Source: Mesolinea sp029556265
GTDB lineage: Bacteria > Chloroflexota > Anaerolineae > Anaerolineales > Anaerolineaceae
Assembly (NCBI GenBank): GCA_040769645.1
Contig: JAXGKP010000001.1
Span: 1,860,001-1,924,000 of the forward strand
Direction: 5' to 3'
DNA length: 64,000 bases
Under the pieces are notes generated by a model. That model had not been told where the DNA came from, did not search any database, and saw only the letters and a program-made list of their open reading frames with translations. The position numbers and the translations under genes are program-made. This document shows, piece by piece, positions 7,808 through 16,803 of the stretch. The stretch's first letter is position 1. Each line of letters begins with the position of its first letter.

Positions 7808-9334
7808 TTGAAAAATTCCCCCTTGCTCATCTTTTTTCTCGCGGCGGCGCTGATTTTAAGCGCGTGCTCCGGCAGCCGCTCCCTCACGCCTGCAGCCAGC
7901 CTGCCAGCGCCGCAGGTTTTAGTATCATCCGAAGCACCAGACGCGAACCCAACCTCTCCGACAATAACAGCCCCATCCACCGCTGAAACACCTGCCGCCC
8001 CAACCGCGCAGACACCCCGACCTCTGATGCTGCCTGCCCCCGAAAACCGCACGCATTATAAACTGAACCTTATCCTGAATTACTACACGCAATACGCTGT
8101 CGTGGACGAGACCATCACCTACACAAACCGCAGCAGCCAACCCTTCAGCGAACTAACCGTGGTCGTACCGCCTAAATATTACCCGGGAAGTTTTTCCCTG
8201 CGCGGCCTCACAGACAGCAGCGGCAGCCCGATAAGCGGCTGGCAGGAGGACGGCGTGCGTTTTACCATTCCCCTTCAGACGCCGCTCACACCAGGTGAAA
8301 GCACCAGCCTGAACTTCAGCTATCAATTGAACTTACCCAAAAAAGAGGGCACCTTTGGCGTCTCCGGTCGACAAACCAACCTGATGAATTGGTATCCCTA
8401 CATACCCCCTTACGAGGAAGGGACCGGCTGGATAATTCACCCGCAGCAGGTTGAGAACAATATGGTGGTCGGCGAATATATGGTGACGGAAATGGCCGAT
8501 TTTGACGTCAGCCTGCAGTTGACTGACCGGCAGGAGTTGATTGAAGTGGCCGCGAGCGCGCCCGCGGAAGAAAAGAATGGTGTGCGCCATTACCATTTGG
8601 AATTAGCGCGGGGTTTTTCATTTTCGGTCAGCGACAGCTACTTTGAACACGAAATTACTCAAGACGGCGTCCGCATTCACTCCTATGTGTTTATGGAAGC
8701 GCGTGAGGCTGGCAAAGCGGTGACCGAAATCGCCGCCCAGGCGCTCAAACTTTTTGGCGAGCTGTATTTCCCCTATCCCCGCGAGATGATTTCCATTGTC
8801 GCGGCCGATTTTCTGCACAACATGGAAATGGATGGGATGGTGATGATTAGTTACGGGGTGTTTGATTTTTATAATAAAACCCCCAAGACCAACCTCACCA
8901 TTCTGACCCCGCACGAAATTTCCCACCAATGGTTCTACAGCATGGTCGGGAACGACCAGGCGAAAGAACCCTGGCTGGATGAAGCCCTGGCAACCTACCA
9001 CGAAGTGCTGTACTACCAAACCTACCAACCGGACCTGGTGCAGTGGTGGTGGAACAACCGCATCGACGGTTTCGCGCCCAAGGGTTATGTCAACTCCGAT
9101 ATTTACGTCACCGGCGGCTACCCTGCCTATCGGGATGCGGTCTATCTGCGCGGCGCTCAATTCCTGCAAGAGCTGCGAGACCTGATAGGCGATGAGGCGT
9201 TCTTTGCCGCGTTAAAGGATTACGCCCTCACCAATACTTACAAGCTCGCCTCTGGCGAAGACTTCTTTGCCGCAATTGCCCGGCACAGCCAGCAAGACCT
9301 AAGCCCGCTCCTGGCAAAATATTTCCGGAATTAA
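7808..9334 (+). CDS. M1-like zinc metallopeptidase lipoprotein (508 aa)
   Basis: The TTG start gives a signal peptide with lipobox LILSAC, so the mature protein is probably lipid-anchored at Cys20. A low-complexity Ala/Pro/Thr linker (about 25-80) is followed by a beta-rich N-domain like that of M1 aminopeptidases (YTNRSSQPFSELTVVVPP). The catalytic domain has HEISHQWF near residue 371 and the downstream Glu in WLDEALATYHE, the HExxH-x18-E zinc site. NMEMDGMVM replaces the GxMEN exopeptidase motif, so the aminopeptidase specificity is uncertain. GAGG precedes the TTG start. Confidence 0.82.
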   Translation: MKNSPLLIFFLAAALILSACSGSRSLTPAASLPAPQVLVSSEAPDANPTSPTITAPSTAETPAAPTAQTPRPLMLPAPENRTHYKLNLILNYYTQYAVVDETITYTNRSSQPFSELTVVVPPKYYPGSFSLRGLTDSSGSPISGWQEDGVRFTIPLQTPLTPGESTSLNFSYQLNLPKKEGTFGVSGRQTNLMNWYPYIPPYEEGTGWIIHPQQVENNMVVGEYMVTEMADFDVSLQLTDRQELIEVAASAPAEEKNGVRHYHLELARGFSFSVSDSYFEHEITQDGVRIHSYVFMEAREAGKAVTEIAAQALKLFGELYFPYPREMISIVAADFLHNMEMDGMVMISYGVFDFYNKTPKTNLTILTPHEISHQWFYSMVGNDQAKEPWLDEALATYHEVLYYQTYQPDLVQWWWNNRIDGFAPKGYVNSDIYVTGGYPAYRDAVYLRGAQFLQELRDLIGDEAFFAALKDYALTNTYKLASGEDFFAAIARHSQQDLSPLLAKYFRN

Positions 9335-9542
9335 TCTCCGCACACCGCGGAAAGATATTATCTGTTCCGATTTAATATTTCCCAAAATGAACCGGGTGGT
9401 GTCTATCCAACACAGAAGCATTCTATTCGCAATACCCCGCCAGGCACGGATTCTGAGGCTGTGAAGCGTCAAGGCGCGCTTGCTGAAAGGGCGCTTGAAC
9501 GCAAGCAAGCCCCAGCAAACGTTTTTCCACCCAAACGCTAAC

Positions 9543-9571
9543 TTGACAGGGATAATAAAGCTGATTATTAT
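9543..9571 (+). promoter_or_regulatory. sigma70-type promoter of the multi-LysM M23 gene
   Basis: TTGACA at 9543-9548 and TATTAT at 9566-9571 with 17-nt spacing. A GGAGAT ribosome binding site lies between the predicted start and the ATG at 9589. Confidence 0.78.
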
Positions 9572-9588
9572 GCCTGTTTGGAGATCCT

Positions 9589-11184
9589 ATGGATAATCAC
9601 ACCCAACCAAACAACTCCGACACGCCCTCCGACTCAGAAAACCCCCCAATGGACACCGCGCGTGATAACCTGGCGCGCCGCTCCAGTTGGCACAAAAAAC
9701 CGGGCAGCATCGCGGCACTTTTGCTGGTTCTGGCAGCCTTGATTTTGATTAGCGCCTGGCTGACTGGCAGCCCCGCCAAAACAACCCAACCGCCCACGCC
9801 CAGCCCCACCCCTCTGAACGCACCCCAATTAGCTTATGAGATAGAAACTGCGACGGCAGTTCCCACCGTTCAGCCGACTGCTTTACCAACAGCGGAACCA
9901 ACCCGCGCGGAAGTCATCAGCTATGTCATTCAGGAGGGCGACACGATTTTTTCAATCGCGTATAAATTTGGCATCGCCCCCGAAACCATTCTTTGGTCGA
10001 ACCGCTACGAACTGGGCGATGACCCGGAAGCTTATAAGCCGGGCGTCTCCATTTACATCCTCCCGGTGGACGGCGTGTACCACACCTGGCAAACCGGAGA
10101 GGGTTTGAACGGCGTCTCAGATTTCTATGGGGTTACCCCTGATGACATCATCAATTACCCGGGTAATAAGCTGGACCGTGCCAGCCTGGGCAGCCTTTCC
10201 CTGCCAAATATCCCGGCAGGTACGCGTCTGGTTGTGCCCGGTGGAAGCCGCCCCGAAACAGTCTCAGCGGATAGTCTGCTCACCTACGCTGCCCTGAAAC
10301 AAATCGGGAACATACCCCTTGGCACCCCGGAAGATTTCCCCCCGCCACGCAAAGAAATCATCGCCTATCAGGTGGCAGCGGAAGACACGCTGTTCACCAT
10401 CGCCGAGAAATTCAACCTCACACCCGAAACTGTCCTCTGGGCAAACCGGTATATCCTGGGCGACACCCCGGATGGAATTGTCCCTGGTCAGAAGCTCTTT
10501 ATCCTTCCGGATAACGGCGTCTATCACGGTTGGAGTCATAACGAGAACCTCGATAAGGTGGCTTCTTTTTACCATGTGAGCCGGGATGTAATTCTGGATG
10601 AACCGCTGAACCACCTGAACCGCAGCGCCTTCGCGGACCTGAGCCATCCGAGTATTAAAGCCGGCACCCTGCTGTACGTTCCCGGTGGAACGCGCCCGCC
10701 TGTCACCTGGGTCACGGTAGTTGGTCCGGGCGAAGACGGCGTTGGTGACCATCCGAACGTGTCATACCTCGGCGCGTATGCCTGCAACAGCACAGCCTGG
10801 ACGGTCGGTACAGGAAATTGGCAGTTCCCCACCAGCGAGCATTGGATATCGGGCTACGAATACACCCCACCCACGCACAACGGTTTGGATTACGCGGGTC
10901 GGATGGGCTATGATATTTACGCGGCCGATTCTGGCGTCATCATCTATTCCGGCTGGTCCACGCGCGGTTATGGCAATACGATAGTGATTGACCACGGCAA
11001 CGGTTACCTCTCGCTCTACGCGCACCTGATGGACGGCGGAATGATCCAGGCTTGCGGCACGCAAGTTTCTGCCGGGCAATTGATTGGCTACATGGGCTCC
11101 ACCGGTCAATCCACCGGACCGCACCTGCATTTTGAAATCCGCTATAACGGTTCGCCGGTAAACCCACACGACTTTGGCTTGTAA
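9589..11184 (+). CDS. Membrane-anchored LysM-repeat M23 endopeptidase (531 aa)
   Basis: A probable cell-wall hydrolase or its activator. The order is: polar N-terminus, one transmembrane helix (about 41-60), Pro/Thr linker, LysM (about 111-159), a degenerate LysM-like unit (162-215), a second LysM (about 265-312) and its degenerate partner (315-365). The LysM pair has thus been duplicated as a unit. The C-terminal M23 domain (about 425-525) has the complete zinc site: HNGLD near 429 and HLHFE near 511, plus His in LYAHL. This contrasts with the three paralogues downstream, which have an expanded HxxxD loop. Confidence 0.92.
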   Translation: MDNHTQPNNSDTPSDSENPPMDTARDNLARRSSWHKKPGSIAALLLVLAALILISAWLTGSPAKTTQPPTPSPTPLNAPQLAYEIETATAVPTVQPTALPTAEPTRAEVISYVIQEGDTIFSIAYKFGIAPETILWSNRYELGDDPEAYKPGVSIYILPVDGVYHTWQTGEGLNGVSDFYGVTPDDIINYPGNKLDRASLGSLSLPNIPAGTRLVVPGGSRPETVSADSLLTYAALKQIGNIPLGTPEDFPPPRKEIIAYQVAAEDTLFTIAEKFNLTPETVLWANRYILGDTPDGIVPGQKLFILPDNGVYHGWSHNENLDKVASFYHVSRDVILDEPLNHLNRSAFADLSHPSIKAGTLLYVPGGTRPPVTWVTVVGPGEDGVGDHPNVSYLGAYACNSTAWTVGTGNWQFPTSEHWISGYEYTPPTHNGLDYAGRMGYDIYAADSGVIIYSGWSTRGYGNTIVIDHGNGYLSLYAHLMDGGMIQACGTQVSAGQLIGYMGSTGQSTGPHLHFEIRYNGSPVNPHDFGL

Positions 11185-11204
11185 ACAGTTTGGATTTAAA
11201 TTCA

Positions 11205-11241
11205 AAACAGGCTGTCGGAAAATACCGCGGCCTGTTTTTTG
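11205..11241. terminator. Terminator between convergent M23 genes
   Basis: AAACAGGC and GCCTGTTT flank a partly paired interior containing CCGCGG, followed by T residues on the plus strand. The A-rich 5' side could also serve the minus-strand gene ending at 11256. Confidence 0.8.
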
Positions 11242-11255
11242 TTTCGAACGCCAGC

Positions 11256-12731
11256 TTAGCGGCGGGTTATCATACTGCTGGTGGGGGATTCGGTGCTGGC
11301 AATCACAACTTCATCCCCGCGCACAAGCTTGCCTAGGTACGCGCGGCTGCCTTCCACCGGCGTCCAACCGTCCATATTGAAGGGCAAAAAACCAGTCGCG
11401 GAAATCCATTCGCCGTTATACTTGCGGGCTATGTGCAAATGCGTGCCGGTCGCCTGCCCGCCTTCACAAGACGGATGTCCGATTGGGTCGCCCTGTTTAA
11501 CCACCGTCCCCACCGTCACGCGCCCCTCCTGGGCAATATGCAGATAAAAGACAGTCCAGCCCGTGCGCTCGTCTCCGTCCCCATCCAGGTCTAAAATAGC
11601 TGTGCCGGGTCCGGTTCGAACAATTACGCCGTCAGCGACCGCGACAGCCACTTCATTAGTGCCCACGCAGCCTTTGGAGCCGACCGGCGGCGCCAGGTCT
11701 ATGGCGGCATAAGGCTTCAGGTTTCCCCAGCCGGTATGCGGTCCGCCGGTATAAGACCAGGTGGTTCCCATCCGGAAAGGCAGGATAAACTGCGGCTGGG
11801 TCAGGCTGCCCGGCAGTACAGTCGTATTCCCTTGCCATGGGTCGCCAAACATTTCCATGTAAGTTTTTGCAAAACCGTCCGGACCAATCGCGCGTTTATA
11901 TTCCTCACCGTCCAGAAAGAGCGAAAAATAATTCTGCAAGGCAACAGTGCCGGCGTTCTGCCAGGGGTCAATGTTTTCTATCTCGCCGTTCAAATGCGTG
12001 ATGGAGGTCAGCTCACCCTGTCGGTAGCGGTAATAACCGTCATTCAGCAAATCCGCGCTGTGCGAGAGCTGCAGGTATACGCCAGTGTAAACTTCTTCAG
12101 GCATCAGCAAATTTAGCTCGCGGGCGCGGTCGCGGCTCGGGTTCGAAAGCGCCTGCGCCCTGTATTCCAGAAGCGCCAGCAACAGCCGGGGATTGATGCT
12201 GTAATTCTCCCCCAGCCAAGTGAGCAAATTCACCGCGTCCTTATACTCCTCCTGGATGTACGAGCCGTAGTATTTGTACCAGCCCGGGCTGGATTCGACA
12301 TACGCGCGCAGGTCAAAGCCAATCAGGTCCGGTCCATAAACAAAGGCGGAATCCGGAATAATCTGGTAAGCAGTTCCCCACAGGGGCTTGTAATAAATCG
12401 GGATTTTCATCGGAAAACCCGGCGGCATCGTGGTGGCTGAGGTCGGGATTTCAGGGTTCGCCCACAAAATTTCCTGTTCCGAAGCCCCAAACCGGACAGA
12501 TAGCAAATGCAGTGTATCCCCGCTTTGCGCGGTGTAATCCACGATGGTGCCAGGGGGGTAAACCGGGCGCGCGGGAAAAGGCGTAGAGGTGGCCAGTTCT
12601 GCCACTTCAGTAGGCTGCCCCGGCGGCAGGATGTACGTTGGTCTGGCGTTCGAACAGGCACTCAAAAGAAAGAGGAAAGCCAGCAGGAACGCCCTGTAAT
12701 TGAATTTAATTCGGAATGAACGACCTATCAT
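11256..12731 (-). CDS. LysM / LT-like helical / M23 lipoprotein, paralogue A of three (491 aa)
   Basis: Lipoprotein signal peptide with lipobox LLSAC (Cys26). One LysM (about 62-105, YTAQSGDTLHLLSVRFG) is followed by a helical domain with NPRLLLALLEYRAQAL, then an M23-type domain with His in GGPHTGWGN near 331, Asp in AAIDLAPP and HLHIARKYNG near 430. Between the two M23 strands sits DLDGDGDERTGW, a calcium-type DxDGDG loop. The stop is followed by a terminator shared with the plus-strand M23 gene. The ATG at 12731 is preferred to one at 12770, because a predicted promoter lies between them. Its role is probably in peptidoglycan binding and remodelling at the cell surface. Confidence 0.85.
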   Translation of the reverse strand: MIGRSFRIKFNYRAFLLAFLFLLSACSNARPTYILPPGQPTEVAELATSTPFPARPVYPPGTIVDYTAQSGDTLHLLSVRFGASEQEILWANPEIPTSATTMPPGFPMKIPIYYKPLWGTAYQIIPDSAFVYGPDLIGFDLRAYVESSPGWYKYYGSYIQEEYKDAVNLLTWLGENYSINPRLLLALLEYRAQALSNPSRDRARELNLLMPEEVYTGVYLQLSHSADLLNDGYYRYRQGELTSITHLNGEIENIDPWQNAGTVALQNYFSLFLDGEEYKRAIGPDGFAKTYMEMFGDPWQGNTTVLPGSLTQPQFILPFRMGTTWSYTGGPHTGWGNLKPYAAIDLAPPVGSKGCVGTNEVAVAVADGVIVRTGPGTAILDLDGDGDERTGWTVFYLHIAQEGRVTVGTVVKQGDPIGHPSCEGGQATGTHLHIARKYNGEWISATGFLPFNMDGWTPVEGSRAYLGKLVRGDEVVIASTESPTSSMITRR

Positions 12732-12742
12732 AGCTCTGTCTG

Positions 12743-12768
12743 GTGGTATAACGCCACTACTATACCAC
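12743..12768. promoter_or_regulatory. Inverted repeat overlapping an extended -10 promoter
   Basis: GTGGTATA (12743-12750) and TATACCAC (12761-12768) form 8-bp arms around a 10-bp spacer. On the minus strand the second arm supplies TGG TATAGT, an extended -10 that would start paralogue A near 12751. The symmetry suggests an operator or an RNA hairpin. Confidence 0.45.
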
Positions 12769-12780
12769 AAAGCGGAGGTT

Positions 12781-14379
12781 CTAGTCCCCGCGCGAGATAT
12801 GCGCGGGGGTGGAGCTGAACTGGTTGGATTTCACAATTTCAGCTCCGTTGATTAACCAACCCTGGTAGGGCACCGAAGCGGCTTTCGCTGTCCATCCGCT
12901 CAACTTGAATGCCAGCGGTCCATCTGCCGGTATCCATTCGCCATTATACTTGCGGGCTAAATGCAGGTGGGTCCCGGTGGATATCCCCCCTTCGCAGGAG
13001 GGATGCCCGATGCGTTCGCCTTTTTCCACCCATGTCCCGAGTTTTACGCGGTGCGTTGTCCCCACGTGCAAGTACACGATATTCCAGCCGGTTTCTTCGT
13101 TTCCGTCTCCGTCCATATCCACCACGACCGTGCCGTTATCCGAACGGACCACAAACCCAGCCGAGGCGGCTGTAATCCAAGTGCTGTTTGGCAGGCAGCC
13201 CGGCGCGTCCGCGGGCGGGGCAAAATCCAACGCGGCGCGCACGTCCACCGCGCCCCAGGCGGCATGCGGCCCGCTGGTATACGACCAGACAATCCCGTTT
13301 TCGAACGGCAGGTCGAGTTCCGGTTGTTCCATTCCGGGGGTAAATAATGAGGAATATTGCTGCGCGGTCAACCAGGGGTTACCGAACATGCTTTCATACG
13401 TGTTGAGCAGACTTCTGTCCGAGTATAAAGCTTCGCGCCAGGCATCCTGGTTTCGCGTCTGCGCGAAGAAATACATCCAGGCAACCGTAGCGCAGTTTAG
13501 CTCCGGCGCCAACCGCAGGCTGCTCCCATCCGGAAAAGTCAGCCCGAGCAGTGTGCCTTCCCGCCAACCGTAGTAACCCGTGCCGAGTTTCCCCGCGGCT
13601 GAGACTAACTGTTTGTAAAGCCCGGTCTGTCCGGATTCGTGCAAGCCCAATGGATAATAGAGACCGTCTTGCGTGGTTGGGGTGCCGTAGACCCAGGCGC
13701 TTTCATATTCCAGCAGGGCGAGCAAAAGTCGGGGGTGTATGGAATAATCCCGTGCCACGCGGCGGATGATTTCCGTGCCTGTCATCACCCCGTTTGCGTA
13801 AACGCTTTCCTGATAATTGGCAAGCTTCCCGCCTGCCTGGGCAATGAAGCCGTCCAGGTCAAAATCAAGCGCGCTGGGTGAATTTACGACCTCAGCATCC
13901 GGAAAAAGCTTAAGATTATCGCTTGTGTTTTCCAGGCGCGCCGGAATGAGGAGAAGCTGCCCTTCGGAGATAAATCCATGTTCTGATAAGCTTGCCGTAC
14001 TGCTGATATCGCTGACAGACACGCCAAAACGAAGCGCGAGCACGTCCAGGCTGTCGCCGCTTTGGGCGTAATATAAAATCGGCGCGTTTGGGCTGGCCGC
14101 GACGGCGGGGGACTGATTGGAGAGGATTTCGGGAGCCTTGTTTGACAGCGCCGCTGCTTCAACTGAGCCCGCCGCGGCGATTGCGGCTAAGGGCGCTTCC
14201 TTAATATCCGGGGCTTGCGCGGGCAGGCTCAGCGGCAGCGCGGTTTCACCCGCGGAGATTTTCGCGGCCACTTTACCCGGGGCTTGTATCACATTAGCCA
14301 GCAAGACCCCAATGCAAATGGCCAGCGCCAGCAAAGCGGCAAGGAAACGCTGCGTTTTCCGCCGGCGGCGGGCAGCCAT
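12781..14379 (-). CDS. LysM / LT-like helical / M23 protein, paralogue B of three (532 aa)
   Basis: Same architecture as its neighbours but anchored by an N-terminal transmembrane helix (about 12-30, after the basic MAARRRRKTQR) instead of a lipobox. One LysM (YYAQSGDSLDVLALRFG) precedes a helical domain with HPRLLLALLEYESAW, the paralogue closest to a lytic transglycosylase ES motif, and an M23-type domain with H-x12-D (PHAAWG to LDFAPP), DMDGDGNEETGW and HLHLARKYNG. I chose ATG 14379, which has GGAAAGG upstream and starts after the stop of paralogue C. The frame stays open to an ATG at 14466, which would overlap paralogue C by 59 bp. Confidence 0.83.
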   Translation of the reverse strand: MAARRRRKTQRFLAALLALAICIGVLLANVIQAPGKVAAKISAGETALPLSLPAQAPDIKEAPLAAIAAAGSVEAAALSNKAPEILSNQSPAVAASPNAPILYYAQSGDSLDVLALRFGVSVSDISSTASLSEHGFISEGQLLLIPARLENTSDNLKLFPDAEVVNSPSALDFDLDGFIAQAGGKLANYQESVYANGVMTGTEIIRRVARDYSIHPRLLLALLEYESAWVYGTPTTQDGLYYPLGLHESGQTGLYKQLVSAAGKLGTGYYGWREGTLLGLTFPDGSSLRLAPELNCATVAWMYFFAQTRNQDAWREALYSDRSLLNTYESMFGNPWLTAQQYSSLFTPGMEQPELDLPFENGIVWSYTSGPHAAWGAVDVRAALDFAPPADAPGCLPNSTWITAASAGFVVRSDNGTVVVDMDGDGNEETGWNIVYLHVGTTHRVKLGTWVEKGERIGHPSCEGGISTGTHLHLARKYNGEWIPADGPLAFKLSGWTAKAASVPYQGWLINGAEIVKSNQFSSTPAHISRGD

Positions 14380-14407
14380 CCTGCGCTGCCTTTCCGCGCG
14401 CGAGCAG

Positions 14408-15988
14408 TTAACGTCCGATGGCGTTGAAATCGGCACGGCCATTGAAAGCTTCAACTGTGTGTCCATTTTTTATCAGATATCCATCATATTCAAATCCGGC
14501 ACCTTCGCTCGTCCACCCGCTCAGGACGAACGGCAGGCTGCCGTCCGCGGGAATCCACACGCCGTTATATCGGCGCGCGAGGTGCAAATGTGTGCCAGTG
14601 GAGTACCCGCCCTCACAGGAGGGATATCCCAGCACGTCTCCCTGACGCAGATAGGTGCCCTCCGCAGCTCTGCCTTCGCTGGCAACATGCAGATAGAGCA
14701 GCGACCAGCCGGTCTGTTCAATGCCGTCCCCATCCAGGTCTTGTACCACCACCCCATTACCCGAGCGTACCACCAGGCCGTCCGCGGCGGCTGTCACCGG
14801 CGTTTGGCTTTCATAGCAGCCAAACTCCTCGCCGGGCGGGGCAAAATCAATACCGGCGAAGGCTGAGCCTGTTCCCCAACCCACGTGCGGTCCACCGGTG
14901 AAGTACCAGGTGTCGCCAGGTCTGAAAGGCAGTTCAAGTTCGGGTTGGACCAGGTTTTCCGGCACTAGGGGCTCAATTGAAAACGCGAACGGAAAGCCAA
15001 AAAGCCGCTCGTAGTCCGCGTAAAAACCTTCCGGTGAAACTGCCTGTTTCCATTCTTCTTTACCCAGGAGCAAGCCGAAAAAATACTGCATGCCGGCTGT
15101 AGCCCCGTTAATTGCCGCGTTCGCGCGCATCACCGAACCGTCAGCGAGAATCCACACCGCAACGGCGGCATTGTCCCAAAGCGTGTACCCCCGGGTCATC
15201 TCATTCGCCGCCCAACTGAGCTGTTTATACAGCCCCTTTCGGTTCGCGTTCTTCAACCCCAGCGGGTAGTCCTCAGAGACGCCTGTTTTTCCGGCAGATG
15301 TTAACCAGCCGCTGCGATATTCCAACACCGCCAGCAGCAGGCGCGGATTCACAGAAAATTCATCCGCCACGCGTTGAACGATTTCGGCTCCGCTGAGCGT
15401 CGTGTCATCTTCCAGGGTTTCGCTGTAGCGGTAAAGCTTTCCGGAAAACTGGGCTGCCACCGAGAGGGTGTCAAACCCGACGGCTGAAGGGCTGTAGAAC
15501 AGTTCCGCGTCGGGGATAATTTTGAAGTCCGTCGCCAGTTCGTTCGCGCTGGCGGGTGGAATGGTCAGTTTTTGTCCGGGTTCGATGAGATTCGGGTCCT
15601 TGAGATCCGGGTTCGCGCTCAAAATCTGCCCGACAGAGACCTGATGCCTCAGGGCGATACGTTCCAGCGAATCCCCGGATACGACGGTGTATTCCTCAGT
15701 TTGCGCGCGTAACGTGGGCAGGGGCGCGGGTTGATTGGGCGTAGGCGTCGGCCCGGCGGGGGCGGGGGTGATAGTGTTCCGCGGCAGCGTTAGAATTTGG
15801 GTTTGCGTGCTGATTCCGGTCGGGGTTTGGCTGCCTGTCAGGCCTTGCGGCACCTGCCAGGGGTCATAATTGGCAGTCGGTCGAAAACAACCAGCCAGCA
15901 GCAAACCTGGGATTAATACCGCGCACAACCGCCTGGTAAGTTTGCCAAGCCGGGGGCCGCTGTACGAAATTAAACGCTGTGCTCTCAT
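14408..15988 (-). CDS. LysM / LT-like helical / M23 lipoprotein, paralogue C of three (526 aa)
   Basis: First gene of the minus-strand trio. Signal peptide with lipobox LLAGC (Cys34), Pro/Thr-rich linker, one LysM (about 100-143, YTVVSGDSLERIALRHQ), a helical domain with NPRLLLAVLEYRSGWL and GLYKQLSWAANEM, then the M23-type domain with H-x12-D (PHVGWG to GIDFAPP), DLDGDGIEQTGW and HLHLARRYNG. The frame extends upstream to 16066, but the ATG at 15988 places the signal peptide correctly. No strong Shine-Dalgarno or promoter was found, so the start is less certain than the family. Confidence 0.84.
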   Translation of the reverse strand: MRAQRLISYSGPRLGKLTRRLCAVLIPGLLLAGCFRPTANYDPWQVPQGLTGSQTPTGISTQTQILTLPRNTITPAPAGPTPTPNQPAPLPTLRAQTEEYTVVSGDSLERIALRHQVSVGQILSANPDLKDPNLIEPGQKLTIPPASANELATDFKIIPDAELFYSPSAVGFDTLSVAAQFSGKLYRYSETLEDDTTLSGAEIVQRVADEFSVNPRLLLAVLEYRSGWLTSAGKTGVSEDYPLGLKNANRKGLYKQLSWAANEMTRGYTLWDNAAVAVWILADGSVMRANAAINGATAGMQYFFGLLLGKEEWKQAVSPEGFYADYERLFGFPFAFSIEPLVPENLVQPELELPFRPGDTWYFTGGPHVGWGTGSAFAGIDFAPPGEEFGCYESQTPVTAAADGLVVRSGNGVVVQDLDGDGIEQTGWSLLYLHVASEGRAAEGTYLRQGDVLGYPSCEGGYSTGTHLHLARRYNGVWIPADGSLPFVLSGWTSEGAGFEYDGYLIKNGHTVEAFNGRADFNAIGR

Positions 15989-16126
15989 CAGTAGGTACGA
16001 TGCAATATTCGTGCCACCGCAAGTAAGGGCAGCCGCCCCTGCCGCTCTGGAAATCTGAGAAGCCAAGCTTTCTCCCGAACCTGACGCCAGCGAGAATACT
16101 TTCCAGGCTCCCGGTAGTTATTGGAT

Positions 16127-16154
16127 TTGACAAAACAGAAGGAATGGATAAAAT
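16127..16154 (+). promoter_or_regulatory. Strong promoter of tRNA-Leu
   Basis: TTGACA at 16127-16132 and TAAAAT at 16149-16154 with a 16-nt spacer; the predicted start is about 5 nt before the tRNA. Confidence 0.88.
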
Positions 16155-16165
16155 ATTACTCTACC

Positions 16166-16250
16166 GCCGGAGTGGTGGAACTGGCAGACACGCTACGTTC
16201 AGGGCGTAGTGAGCATAGCGCTCGTGAGAGTTCAAATCTCTCCTTCGGCA
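16166..16250 (+). tRNA. tRNA-Leu (anticodon CAG)
   Basis: Type II tRNA with a long variable arm. The acceptor arm GCCGGAG pairs with CTTCGGC, discriminator A. Anticodon stem CTACG/CGTAG encloses TTCAGGG, anticodon CAG at 16200-16202. The T arm holds GTTCAAATC. The 3' CCA is not encoded (CAA follows the discriminator), so CCA must be added enzymatically. Confidence 0.96.
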
Positions 16251-16252
16251 CA

Positions 16253-16282
16253 AACGCAACCGCTTTGGTTGCGTTTTTTTTT
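16253..16282 (+). terminator. Terminator of tRNA-Leu
   Basis: AACGCAACC and GGTTGCGTT form a 9-bp stem directly after the tRNA, followed by a long T run. Confidence 0.93.
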
Positions 16283-16316
16283 ACGCCTTCTTGAGTGCGC
16301 CGGGCGGATGCCGCGG

Positions 16317-16325
16317 TGGTACAAT
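16317..16325 (+). promoter_or_regulatory. Extended -10 promoter (TGG TACAAT)
   Basis: Predicted start near 16332, 15 nt before the ATG of the DivIC/FtsB-like gene. No clear -35. Confidence 0.5.
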
Positions 16326-16346
16326 TGTTGCAACAGAATCGGGCAT

Positions 16347-16745
16347 ATGAAGAAGCTTTGGGAAAAAATTAAACAGGTAAATTGGACCGATCGGCGGGTT
16401 TTGTTGGTTATTGGCGTTGTTGTCCTTGTTTTCATGATGATGGATTTCAATAACCGCATGGTGCGCTCGCTTAAACTTGAGAAACAGGAGCAGCAGCTCC
16501 AAACGCGCGTGGCAGCCCTCAACCAGACCAAGCAGCGCCTCGAAGCTGACATCGCGTATGCCAATTCCGACCGCGCCGTGGAAGAATGGGCGCGAGAAGA
16601 GGCAAAGCTCATCAAGGAAGGGGACGTCCCGATTATCATCCGTCCTCAATCCAATGCCACCCCTGTGCCAACCCCGACGCCGCTTCCGGAAACCAAGGAG
16701 CTTTCCCGTCTGGAAATTTGGAAGCAGCTTTTCTGGGGAGAATAA
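16347..16745 (+). CDS. DivIC/FtsB-like septum formation initiator protein (132 aa)
   Basis: Small bitopic membrane protein: short basic cytoplasmic N-terminus, one transmembrane helix (about 18-35, RRVLLVIGVVVLVFMMM), then a coiled coil (about 42-75, rich in Leu/Gln/Glu) and a segment resembling the end of the septum-initiator family (DRAVEEWAREEAKLIKEGD). The tail has a PTPTP linker and a short amphipathic end. Such proteins bridge FtsL and FtsQ/DivIB in the divisome. Assignment rests on topology and the weak domain pattern. The ATG at 16347 is chosen because upstream codons lie in the tRNA terminator region. Confidence 0.72.
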   Translation: MKKLWEKIKQVNWTDRRVLLVIGVVVLVFMMMDFNNRMVRSLKLEKQEQQLQTRVAALNQTKQRLEADIAYANSDRAVEEWAREEAKLIKEGDVPIIIRPQSNATPVPTPTPLPETKELSRLEIWKQLFWGE

Positions 16746-16772
16746 ACCCGTGTGGTTATGCTGAAAACCGCA

Positions 16773-16803
16773 GCTCCGCCGCAAACGCGGAGTTTCTTGT
16801 TTT
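16773..16803 (+). terminator. Terminator after the DivIC/FtsB-like gene
   Basis: CTCCGC and GCGGAG form the stem, followed by a T-rich stretch. Confidence 0.65.
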
